Source: Stieleria varia
GTDB taxonomy: Bacteria > Planctomycetota > Planctomycetia > Pirellulales > Pirellulaceae
Reading direction: 5' to 3'
Length of the DNA: 64,000 bases
NCBI RefSeq assembly: GCF_038443385.1
Contig: NZ_CP151726.1
Coordinates: 4,278,001 to 4,342,000, forward strand
Part shown: positions 1 through 7,633 of the stretch, piece after piece
Layout of the letters: the number at the start of each line of letters is the position of its first letter
Position numbering within the stretch: the first letter of the stretch is position 1
Translations under genes and position numbers: made by a program
The notes under the pieces: model-generated
Seen by the model: the letters and a program-made list of their open reading frames with translations, nothing else
Databases searched by the model: none
Told to the model about the DNA's origin: nothing

Positions 1-41
1 GTCGGATCGATCAGTCTGTCATCCTTGGCCAACGTCGATGC

Positions 42-1031
42 TCACTCGTAGATTGGATAGAAAGTATTGAAAGCGGCTTCGGCAAAGTCGCCCGGATCGT
101 TGAATCGTCGGTGACGGTCCAACGTGCTGATCGCGTTCATCTCGTCATCGGTTAATGCGATGTCGGCGATGGCGAGGTTCTCTCTCAAACGCTCCACACG
201 CGACGTCTTTGGTACCACCGATGTTCCGCGTTGCACACCCCAACGCAGCAGGATTTGTGCGGGCGTGCGATCGTGATTGGCCGCGATTTCCTTCACAACG
301 GGTTGCTCGATCACCGATTCCGCCGGCTCGGCCATGCCAAGCGAAAAGTACGACAATGCGCCCAGCGGCGAAAAACCGGTCACGTGAATCTGTGACTCGT
401 TGCAGAATCGAATCAGTTTGTTCTGTGTCAAATACGGATGCAGCTCGATCTGCAGAACCGCCGGATGCGTGTCGCTGGACGCCATCAAGTCACGCAGTAG
501 CGACGTGCCGAAGTTGCACACGCCGATTTCACGGACCAATCCCGCGTCGACCAACTCGTTCATCGCTTGCCAAGTCTCCCGGATCGGCACCGGGTCTTCC
601 TTGATCCCAGGTTCCCCCGCATCGGGATCAAAAAACCAACCCGGCGGGTATCGTTTTTCAAAGGGCACGAAGGCTTGGGAGATCGGGAAGTGCATCAGGT
701 AGAGGTCCAAGTGCTCCAATTGCAAGTCCCGGAGGCTACGTTCGCAGGCCGCTCGCACGTGTTCGGGGCGGTGATACGTATTCCACAGCTTGCTGGTCAC
801 CCACAAGTCATCTCGTGAAGCGAGGCCATCGCCGATGGCCGACGCGATGCCTTCACCCGCTTGTTTCTCGTTGCCATAGTCACAGGCGGCGTCCAAGTGG
901 CGGTAGCCGACTTTGATCGCATCACGGACAACGCCCGCCGTCGCGTCTTGGTCGATTTTCCACAGCCCCAGTCCGACCGACGGGATCTTGGAGCCACTGC
1001 GAAGAGAAAACGAAGGAACTGCGTCAGACAT
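42..1031 (-). CDS. Aldo/keto reductase
   Basis: NADPH-dependent aldo/keto reductase of 329 residues, predicted to reduce aldehydes or ketones in the cytoplasm; the substrate is unknown. The TIM-barrel family tetrad is visible: Asp47 and Tyr52 in LDAACDYGNE, Lys81 in SKLWN, and His114 in LYLMHFP. A C-terminal cofactor-binding segment (SVVPKTSRVERLRENL) is also present. The open frame runs 26 codons further upstream, but that extension is arginine/serine-rich and unlike the family. The ATG at 1031, which places the strand GLGLWK near residue 20, is therefore preferred. The gene stands alone, with repeats on its 5' side. Confidence 0.93.
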   Translation of the reverse strand: MSDAVPSFSLRSGSKIPSVGLGLWKIDQDATAGVVRDAIKVGYRHLDAACDYGNEKQAGEGIASAIGDGLASRDDLWVTSKLWNTYHRPEHVRAACERSLRDLQLEHLDLYLMHFPISQAFVPFEKRYPPGWFFDPDAGEPGIKEDPVPIRETWQAMNELVDAGLVREIGVCNFGTSLLRDLMASSDTHPAVLQIELHPYLTQNKLIRFCNESQIHVTGFSPLGALSYFSLGMAEPAESVIEQPVVKEIAANHDRTPAQILLRWGVQRGTSVVPKTSRVERLRENLAIADIALTDDEMNAISTLDRHRRFNDPGDFAEAAFNTFYPIYE

Positions 1032-1187
1032 AACAAAGGGTGAATCAGAGGAGGAAGGAATTCGGTGGGACGATCCACGAGACCGGCCGCGACGGTAAAA
1101 TGCAATCAAATGGCGAAGGGCCTAGCCCGGATAATTCATAACCCGACGCGTAAGCGAGGGATACTCGGTTTAGTGAGCCGCAAGACG

Positions 1188-1320
1188 CTAGTGCATCGTC
1201 CAGTCTTAGAACGTGGGTTCGGTAGATGAGCCGTTTTGGCGTTAGCCACGGTTTTCGTGACACAACCGTGGCTAACGCCAAAACGGCTAACCCCAAAATC
1301 AAGACCGGATGATGCACTAG
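1188..1320. repeat. 133-bp palindromic element, copy 1 of 3
   Basis: Near-perfect palindrome bounded by ctagtgcatcgtcc and its complement gatgcactag. The inner arms contain gccgttttggcgttagccac around a short central loop. The same element recurs at 41688-41810 (opposite orientation, one end lost) and 59509-59641. The size, defined ends and dispersed positions fit a MITE-like or large REP-type element. No coding capacity is seen. Confidence 0.85.
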
Positions 1321-1331
1321 CCCGGATAATT

Positions 1332-1392
1332 CATAACCCGACGCGTAAGCGACGGATACTCGGTAAATCCCTCGCTTACGCGTCGGGTTATG
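1332..1392. repeat. Palindrome with cataacccgacgcgtaagcg arms
   Basis: Inverted repeat with arms of about 22 bases (cataacccgacgcgtaagcg and its complement) around a loop of roughly 17 bases. A half copy with the same left arm lies at 1131-1170. The right arm ends in gttatgaaaaacattcc. It is a dispersed hairpin of unknown function. Confidence 0.75.
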
Positions 1393-1465
1393 AAAAACAT
1401 TCCGCATGAATAATCCGCGCCTAGTGCTGCGTTCCTGAATTGACGTTGATTGGAAACGATACAAA

Positions 1466-1532
1466 TACCAGCACGAAGCGCAAGCGAGTGAACAAAACGC
1501 CATGAATCACTCGCTTGCGCGTCGTGCTCGTA
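1466..1532. repeat. Palindrome family 'accagcacgaagcgcaagcg', copy 1
   Basis: Inverted repeat with arms accagcacgaagcgcaagcg and cttgcgcgtcgtgct around a short loop containing an ATG. Further copies lie at 53884-53950, 56712-56784 and 60608-60677, with a half copy at 59391-59420. In this copy and the 60.6-kb copy, the sequence beyond the right arm stays similar and encodes a hydrophobic leader starting (M/V)NHSLA. Confidence 0.8.
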
Positions 1533-1830
1533 TCAAAGCTCAACTCGCGATTCTGGCACTAACGGCCTACCCCACAGCGGCCTACCCCACAGCGGCTTGG
1601 ACTGCAGCGGGTTGGACTGCAGCGGTGTCCATCGCCGTGAAATCGATCTCGCGTCATCCATTGTGTGCCAGCGGGCAACGCACGACCATGCCTCCCCGTC
1701 AAGAAACCCCGGTTCACGGAAAACTTGGCGTAAACCATCAAGTCGATGACACGGTCCCGAACGTCGCATCCCCATCCAGGGCGTTGCCATGATTCCGGCG
1801 AATTGGTACGTTTTTGGGTCCGCGAATTGC

Positions 1831-1936
1831 TGTACGTCAGTCTTTCCAGACTGACATACCCCCAACCCGTACGTCAGCCTTTCCAGGCTGACATACACCC
1901 CGTACACCGCATGTCAGGCTAGAAAGCCTGACGTAC
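1831..1936. repeat. Cluster of three gtacgtcag hairpins
   Basis: Three short hairpins in tandem: gtcagtctttccagactgac, gtcagcctttccaggctgac and gtcaggctagaaagcctgac. Each is flanked by gtac. The same REP-like unit recurs at 31954-32106. It lies 46 bp upstream of the ketosynthase gene, so a transcriptional or mRNA-stability role is possible but unproven. Confidence 0.8.
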
Positions 1937-1982
1937 TACCTGTCCCAACACACACAGACTGCCGCTGCGGCGGAATTTCAAC

Positions 1983-3242
1983 GTGATCGCTCCCCATCGC
2001 GCCTCCCAACTGCCAGATGACCAGCGGATTGTGATCACCGGCATCGGTCTGACTGCACCCAACGGCAATGATTGGGACACGTTTCGAGAAGCCTTGTTGG
2101 AAAAACGAAGCGGCGTTCGCCCCTACGAAATCCGCTACTTTGGCGAGACGCTGGCGGGCATTTGCGATTTCGACGACAAACGGTATCAGACCAAAAAAGA
2201 CATCCGGCGGGGCACCCGAGCCGGCAGCGTGGGGATCTACGCGGCCAACGAAGCCATCAAGCATTCGGGCATCGACTGGGAAAACACCGATCGATCGCGT
2301 GTCGGGATTTACGTCGGTGTGACCGAGCACGGAAACGTCGAAACCGAGAACGAGATCTACATCATCAAAGGATTCGACTACGACACGAGTTGTTGGTCGC
2401 ACCACCACAATCCTCGCACCGTGGCCAACAATCCGGCCGGCGAAATCGCCCTCAATCTCGGCGTGACCGGCCCGCACTACACCATCGGTGCGGCTTGCGC
2501 AGCCGGCAATGCCGGGTTGATCCAAGGAGCCCAGATGCTGCGTCTGGACGAGTGCGACTTGGCGATTTGCGGGGGCACGAGCGAGAGCATTCACACGTTC
2601 GGAATTTTTGCCAGCTTCAATAGTCAAAACGCTTTGGCCACTCACGCGGATCCGACGAAGGCTTCGCGGCCGTTCGACGTCGATCGAAATGGCATCGTGG
2701 TCGCCGAAGGAGGCTGTTTGTACACGCTGGAACGGCTCAGCGACGCGAAGACTCGTGGTGCGACCATTTACGGCGAGTTGGTCGGATACGCCATGAATAC
2801 CGACGCGACCGATTTTGTGTTGCCCAACCCGGAACGCCAGGCCCAGTGCGTCAACATGGCGCTCAAGCGGGCGGGGTTGCAAGCCAGCGATATCGACATT
2901 GTCAGCACCCACGCGACGGGCACCAGCAGCGGGGACGAGCAAGAATGCAAGGCCTTGCGCAGCGTGTTTGGGGAATCGACGACCACCCGCATCAACAACA
3001 CGAAAAGCTATATCGGCCATGCCATGGGAGCCGCCGGAGCCCTGGAATTGGCCGGAAATCTGTCGTCTTTCCGTGATGGGGTAGTCCATCCGACGATAAA
3101 CGTGGACAATCTGGATGAGGTGTGTGCGCTGCCCGGACTGGTTCTCAATGAGCCACAAGAATCCAAACGCATCGACTACATCTTGAACAACTCCTTCGGA
3201 ATGCTGGGTATCAACTCGGTCGTGATCATTGGTCGCTACTGA
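1983..3242 (+). CDS. Beta-ketoacyl-ACP synthase (KAS II/FabF-like)
   Basis: Condensing enzyme of 419 residues that would extend acyl chains using malonyl-ACP. The thiolase-fold active site is intact: Cys172 in GAACAAGN, His310 in STHATGTSSGD, Lys341 in NNTKSYIGH, and His346. It starts with GTG; no in-frame ATG is closer to the first strand (RIVITGIG). The acyl carrier protein gene follows after 62 bp and a FAD oxidoreductase directly after that, so the three probably act on one ACP-bound acyl product. No dedicated ketoreductase or dehydratase is adjacent. The family is certain; a specialised role outside bulk fatty-acid synthesis is inferred from the cluster. Confidence 0.93.
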   Translation: MIAPHRASQLPDDQRIVITGIGLTAPNGNDWDTFREALLEKRSGVRPYEIRYFGETLAGICDFDDKRYQTKKDIRRGTRAGSVGIYAANEAIKHSGIDWENTDRSRVGIYVGVTEHGNVETENEIYIIKGFDYDTSCWSHHHNPRTVANNPAGEIALNLGVTGPHYTIGAACAAGNAGLIQGAQMLRLDECDLAICGGTSESIHTFGIFASFNSQNALATHADPTKASRPFDVDRNGIVVAEGGCLYTLERLSDAKTRGATIYGELVGYAMNTDATDFVLPNPERQAQCVNMALKRAGLQASDIDIVSTHATGTSSGDEQECKALRSVFGESTTTRINNTKSYIGHAMGAAGALELAGNLSSFRDGVVHPTINVDNLDEVCALPGLVLNEPQESKRIDYILNNSFGMLGINSVVIIGRY

Positions 3243-3304
3243 GACCGAGGCTTCAGTTCCATTTCCCCTCCTATCATCACTTCGTAACTCACCATTCAAA
3301 TTCG

Positions 3305-3565
3305 ATGACGCCTGCTGAAATTCGCGACGAGATCTTGGACATTCTGGACGACATTTCCCCCGATGAGGATCTGGGCGACCTGAAGGATGATGTGCCGTTC
3401 CGAGATCAGTTGGAACTGGACAGCATGGACTTTCTGGACATCGTGATGGAGCTGCGTAAGCGTCACCGTGTGCAAATCCCCGAAGAAGAGTACGGGAATC
3501 TCGCCAGCATGGAGTCCACCGTGACTTATCTGGAGCCGAAGATGCGGGACATTGTGAAGTCCTGA
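3305..3565 (+). CDS. Acyl carrier protein
   Basis: Acidic four-helix carrier protein of 86 residues. The phosphopantetheine attachment serine is Ser40 in LELDSMDFLD. It sits between the ketosynthase and the FAD oxidoreductase, and its stop is one base from the next GTG start. That indicates a dedicated carrier for this cluster rather than the main fatty-acid AcpP. ATG start at 3305. Confidence 0.92.
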   Translation: MTPAEIRDEILDILDDISPDEDLGDLKDDVPFRDQLELDSMDFLDIVMELRKRHRVQIPEEEYGNLASMESTVTYLEPKMRDIVKS

Positions 3566-3566
3566 A

Positions 3567-5042
3567 GTGTCGCAGTCGCCTCTCGCCCGAAACGATGCAC
3601 CGGACACGGCAGATCGATCCGATCAGAAATCCGATCAGCCATCGGGTCATTACGATACGATCATCATCGGCGCGGGGATGAGCGGTTTGGCCGCCGGGAT
3701 TCGGTTGGCGCATTTTGACCAACGCGTTTGCATCCTGGAACGACATTACACCATCGGTGGTCTCAATTCGTTTTACCGCATGGGCGGACGAGACTACGAC
3801 GTCGGCCTGCACGCGATGACGAACTTTGCCCGCAAGGGTGACAAGAAAGGTCCGTTGGCGAAACTGATTCGGCAACTGCGATTTCGCTGGGAAGATTTCA
3901 AGCTTGCCGAGCAAGTCGGCTCGTCCATCCGGTTTCCCCACGCATCGTTGGACTTCAACAACGACATCGCGATGCTGGAAAGCGAAATCGCGTCGAGCTT
4001 TCCCGATCAGATCGATGGCTTTCGATCTCTTTGCGGTTCGCTGCTCGACTACAGCGACATGGACGGCGGGGACGAACGATTCATGGTCTCCGCGCGGACC
4101 ATCATGGCCCAGCACTTGAGCAACCCGTTGCTGATCGAGATGCTGCTGTGCCCGCTGATGTGGTACGGCAACGCCCGCGAAGACGACATGGACTTTGGTC
4201 AGTTCTGCATCATGTTTCGGGCATGTTATTTGGAAGGATTCGGGCGTCCCTACAAAGGCGTCCGGATGATCCTGAAAAACCTCGTTCGCAAGTTTCGTGG
4301 ACTCGGTGGTGAACTGAAATTACGCAGCGGCGTCTCCAAGATCCATGTCGAAGACGGTCGCGCCGTCGGCGTCGTGCTCGATGACGGCACCGAATTGACG
4401 GGCAATCGAATCCTGTCCTCTGCCGGCAACGTGGAAACGATGCGGATGTGTGACGACATCACGGAAGTCGCCACGGCCAAGGCGGGCAAGCTATCGTTCA
4501 TCGAATCGATCTCGATCTTGGACTGCAAGCCCGCAGACATCGGATTTGATCGGACGATTGTTTTCTACAACGACAGCGACACGTTTCATTGGAAACGCCC
4601 CGACGATCAGTTGTGCGATGCACGGACCGGGGTGATCTGTTCGCCCAACAACTATCTCTACGATGCCGACGAAGGCGAATTGCCTGACGGTGTGGTCCGC
4701 ATCACGACGCTGGCCAACCACGATTTGTGGAGCCAGTTGCCCGACGCAAAGTACCAGTCCGAAAAGATCCGCCAGTACGACGCTGCGGTCGCGTCCTCGG
4801 TACGCTTCATGCCCGATTTTCGGTCCCGCGTGATCGACACCGACATCTTCACCCCCAAAACGATCCGCCGGTTCACGTGGCACGACAACGGAGCCGTCTA
4901 CGGAGCACCGGACAAGCAACTCGACGGGACGACGCACCTACCCAACGTTTTCTTGTGCGGAACCGACCAAGGATTCGTAGGAATCGTCGGAGCCATCGTC
5001 AGCGGCATCAGCATGGCCAACCGCCACTGCCTCGACGCCTGA
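3567..5042 (+). CDS. FAD-dependent oxidoreductase, phytoene desaturase/retinol reductase-like
   Basis: Protein of 491 residues with an N-terminal Rossmann dinucleotide fold (IIIGAGMSGLAAG, about residues 32-44, followed by the acidic end ILER). Its C-terminal FAD-closing segment contains LPNVFLCGTDQG. The overall plan matches CrtI and retinol-saturase-type enzymes, which desaturate or saturate polyene and acyl chains. It starts with GTG one base after the ACP stop, which suggests translational coupling. By context the substrate is probably an ACP-linked or released acyl chain; a carotenoid substrate cannot be excluded, but no other carotenoid genes are near. The N-terminal 28 residues are polar and may be an extension. 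Confidence 0.85.
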   Translation: MSQSPLARNDAPDTADRSDQKSDQPSGHYDTIIIGAGMSGLAAGIRLAHFDQRVCILERHYTIGGLNSFYRMGGRDYDVGLHAMTNFARKGDKKGPLAKLIRQLRFRWEDFKLAEQVGSSIRFPHASLDFNNDIAMLESEIASSFPDQIDGFRSLCGSLLDYSDMDGGDERFMVSARTIMAQHLSNPLLIEMLLCPLMWYGNAREDDMDFGQFCIMFRACYLEGFGRPYKGVRMILKNLVRKFRGLGGELKLRSGVSKIHVEDGRAVGVVLDDGTELTGNRILSSAGNVETMRMCDDITEVATAKAGKLSFIESISILDCKPADIGFDRTIVFYNDSDTFHWKRPDDQLCDARTGVICSPNNYLYDADEGELPDGVVRITTLANHDLWSQLPDAKYQSEKIRQYDAAVASSVRFMPDFRSRVIDTDIFTPKTIRRFTWHDNGAVYGAPDKQLDGTTHLPNVFLCGTDQGFVGIVGAIVSGISMANRHCLDA

Positions 5043-5370
5043 TCAGGCAGCAGCCCACAAAATAGTCGTTCGACTCTCCGAGTCGAAAACGCGCGCGAAG
5101 CCCCCATCATCCGCCACGCGATAGCGTCCGGTTCTCTCACATAAACTCGGCAAACCGGACGCTACCGACGTGAAACGTCGACATAGTCGTTCAACTCTCC
5201 GAGTCGAAAACGCGACCGAAGCGATCAAGTCCACCGTGCCAATCAGCATCCAACCCGCATCGTCAAACACCTACGCAATACGTTTCCACGCCAAGCCAAA
5301 CCTGGGTCTCTACGAAAACATCGTGCCCCCATCATCCGCCACGCGATAGCGTCCGGTTCTCCCCCACGCA
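5043..5370. repeat. Dispersed 'gtcgttcgactctccgagtcgaaaacg' modules
   Basis: This intergenic stretch carries two copies of the hairpin ttcgactctccgagtcgaa (about 5068 and 5188) and two copies of gcgatagcgtccggttctc (about 5117 and 5344). The same hairpin is one of the two built into every unit of the 160-bp array at 36580-38723. No gene is visible. Confidence 0.65.
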
Positions 5371-6310
5371 CCAACCACCGCTCCGCGTGATCTTCGCAAG
5401 AAGACAGAACTCGTATCCTCCGCATCAACCACGAAGTGGTTCAACAGCACAGCCCGGGGTCGCGGCGAAGCCAGCGCACCCCGGGATATCCAACGCAGAA
5501 CACCATTTACCCCAACGGGGTAAGACATCGCTGTCGCGAAACCCACGCACCAACCACCGCTCCGCGTGATCTTCGCAAGAAGACAGAACTCGTATCCTCC
5601 GCATCAACCACGAAGTGGTTCAACAGCACAGCCCGGGGTCGCGGCGAAGCCAGCGCACCCCGGGATATCCAACGCAAAACTATCGACGTGAAACGTCGAC
5701 ATTGTCGTTCGACTCTCCGAGTCGAAAACGCGTCCGAAGCCCCCATCAGCCGCAACGCGATAGCGTCCGGTTCTCCCCCACACACCAACCACCGCTCCGC
5801 GTGATCTTCGCAAAAAGACAGAACTCGTATCCTCCGCACCAACCACGAAGTGATTTAACAACGTAGCCCGGGGTCGCGGCGAAGCCAACGCACCCCGGGA
5901 TATCCAACGCAGAACACCATTTACCCCAACGGGGTAAGACATCGCTGTCGCGAAACCCACGCACCAACCACCGCTCCGCGTGATCTTCGCAAGAAGACAG
6001 AACTCGTATCCTCCGCACCAACCACGAAGTGGTTAAACAACGTAGCCCGAGGTCGCGGCGAAGCCAGCGCACCCCGGGTTATCCAACGCATAACGCCATT
6101 TACCCCAGGGGACGTTCGGACAATAAGTGTCGGGAAACCCACGCACCAACCACCGCTCAGCGTGATCTTCGCAAAAAGACAGAACACGTATTTTCCGCAC
6201 CGACCACGAAGTGGTTCAACAACGTAGCCCGGGGTCGCGGCGAAGCCAACGCACCCCGGGTTAGCCAACGCAAAACGCCATTTACCCCAGCGGGGTAAGA
6301 CATAGCTTCC
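5371..6310. repeat. Five-copy ~180-bp repeat array
   Basis: Units begin ccaaccaccgctc(c/a)gcgtgatcttcgc at about 5371, 5550, 5785, 5964 and 6146. Each contains the hairpins accacgaagtggt, cccggggtcgcgg...caccccggg and taccccaacggggta. Units 2 and 3 are separated by an insertion carrying the gtcgttcgactctcc module. Reading frames across the array are fragmentary and differ between units, so it is treated as non-coding. A diverged inverted relative is at about 29250-29320. Confidence 0.8.
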
Positions 6311-7005
6311 GCGGCCAACCCGCAACGCCAGAAAGCCGCTGCAAAGGCCACCAACAAAACTCAGCGTTGCACACTGGTCTATGATTCATGGGCAACACAG
6401 GCTGGGAAGTCCTTTCGGCATAGACCCTCTGTTCCAGCCCAAGGCTCGTTCACGACGATAGCAAGACGTACTGAATACGTATCGGGTTCGGATTTTTAAG
6501 CCTGTATTACGACTGCAGTTTGAACGTTTCACAGCGAACGGTTTGCATGGACTGACGGAAAGAGACTGGCAACGATTCTGCTTTCCACAACCTCGCATAT
6601 CCGGCAAAACGCAATGCGTAAGGTTTTCACCCTTCACCCTTCAAACGTTCCCTCACCCAATGGAACCAATCGGCACTGAGCTCCGGCTCACCATCCCAAC
6701 GGTAGGCAACCCTATTGCTGCCCTTCGCCACGCTGTAGTCCCCGCAAGCGACGTTGGCCGCTAGTGGCGTCGGAGTCCCAGTTAGCCAATAGTCGCCAAA
6801 CATACACTCTTCACCCTTCACTCTTCAAACTTCCACCGATGCCGACGATGGGTTCGACCAGTTCCGTCTTCATAACATTTGATCCGAAGCTAGTTTCGCG
6901 GGTGTTTCAGAAATGTATCTGGCGATGGAAAACGGCCAAGCAGCTACTCACAGCTCGAAGAGTCAGCGTATTTTGGCAAGAGAGTTCAACCTGACGCACC
7001 GAAGG
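6311..7005. other. Intergenic region at the left edge of the defence island
   Basis: About 700 bases without a supportable gene. Base composition looks more AT-rich than in the housekeeping part. Two similar short motifs, cacccttcacccttcaaacg near 6629 and ttcacccttcactcttcaaac near 6809, flank about 180 bp. No integrase, insertion sequence or attachment site was recognised. The last bases run into the end of the HARE-HTH gene. Confidence 0.4.
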
Positions 7006-7245
7006 TTAGGCAAGTGAAAATCGGCCGTCGTCGGTCAGTGTGAAGACGCACTCTTTGGCCTGATTTGCAACCGTGATATTTCTTGTGTGTCGCCGCATTT
7101 GGGACCGCAGAACGCTCTCGGCATTCTTCGCCTTGAACTCGTAAAGTTCTTTCTCTGCGATGACAGCGTAAATTTCCGCAGCCGTCATCGGCTTGCCAGA
7201 CGCCTTCAAGACGTCTGCGGCGACTTGGTGAATTGACTTTTTCAT
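7006..7245 (-). CDS. Small HARE-HTH (winged-helix) protein, dnd-linked
   Basis: Protein of 79 residues that is essentially one HARE-HTH domain: VAADVLKASGKPMTAAEIY, then a second helix pair, then the wing (FTLTDDGRFSLA). This domain family is a predicted DNA-binding module often joined to DNA modification and restriction proteins. Its ATG overlaps the dndE stop in an ATGA junction, so it is translationally coupled as the fourth gene after dndC-dndD-dndE. It may guide the sulfur-modification proteins to DNA or regulate them. That role is inferred; a solitary HARE-HTH protein is not a standard Dnd component as far as I know. Confidence 0.75.
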   Translation of the reverse strand: MKKSIHQVAADVLKASGKPMTAAEIYAVIAEKELYEFKAKNAESVLRSQMRRHTRNITVANQAKECVFTLTDDGRFSLA

Positions 7246-7625
7246 GCTTTCTCTTCCAACGCAAGATTGATAAGGTCGCCAATATTACCGATCGCCGACG
7301 GTGTCGCCAGATACCCGATTCCGCGATGGAGGTGCAATCGGAACTGTTGAGCGACGGTTTCTTCGTCAGTTCCTAAGCCGTCCTTGAAGCAGCGTGCCTT
7401 AACCAAGGCCCAGTAGAGTTCGTTGAGTTCGCCGCCGAATACCTGCCAACTCATTTCCACATTGCTATCCGCAGGGATGTCGACGACTGTGGGTGGAGAG
7501 GCTTCTTTCATCGAAACTACGAGCGCCCATCGGCACAGAATATTCCATTGACCAATTCCAGTACGGGACTTGATCCGAATCAGCTTGTCCCTTGCCTGAG
7601 ATGAGAGTTTGATTTGCTTAATCAC
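7242..7625 (-). CDS. dndE: DNA sulfur modification protein DndE
   Basis: Protein of 127 residues matching DndE, the small DNA-binding member of the phosphorothioation complex. Conserved stretches include an N-terminal basic segment (IKLSSQARDKLIRIKSRTGI) and the central GELNELYWALVKAR. The C-terminal part (QFRLHLHRGIGYLA) is also present. It begins 8 bp after the dndD stop and overlaps the HARE-HTH gene by 4 bp. Together with the dndC/dndD junction this shows one polycistronic unit. Confidence 0.88.
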   Translation of the reverse strand: MIKQIKLSSQARDKLIRIKSRTGIGQWNILCRWALVVSMKEASPPTVVDIPADSNVEMSWQVFGGELNELYWALVKARCFKDGLGTDEETVAQQFRLHLHRGIGYLATPSAIGNIGDLINLALEEKA

Positions 7626-7633
7626 AACAGTTC

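Larger units (their letters stand above)
1110..1982. repeat. Repeat-filled intergenic region
   Basis: No convincing gene is present in these 873 bases. The space is made of several palindromic elements, listed separately, plus short direct duplications around 1560-1625 (three copies of a block like ctaccccacagcgg or its variant). The short frame at 1502-1792 starts inside a palindrome and its N-terminus resembles the leader of the gene at 59746-60636. The rest of that frame is low complexity, so it is probably a decayed gene or chance. Confidence 0.6.

Noticed and set aside
1914-4115. 733-codon minus-strand frame antisense to the ketosynthase cluster
   Set aside because: It runs across three well-supported plus-strand genes with intact active sites. 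High GC at third positions opens the opposite strand.
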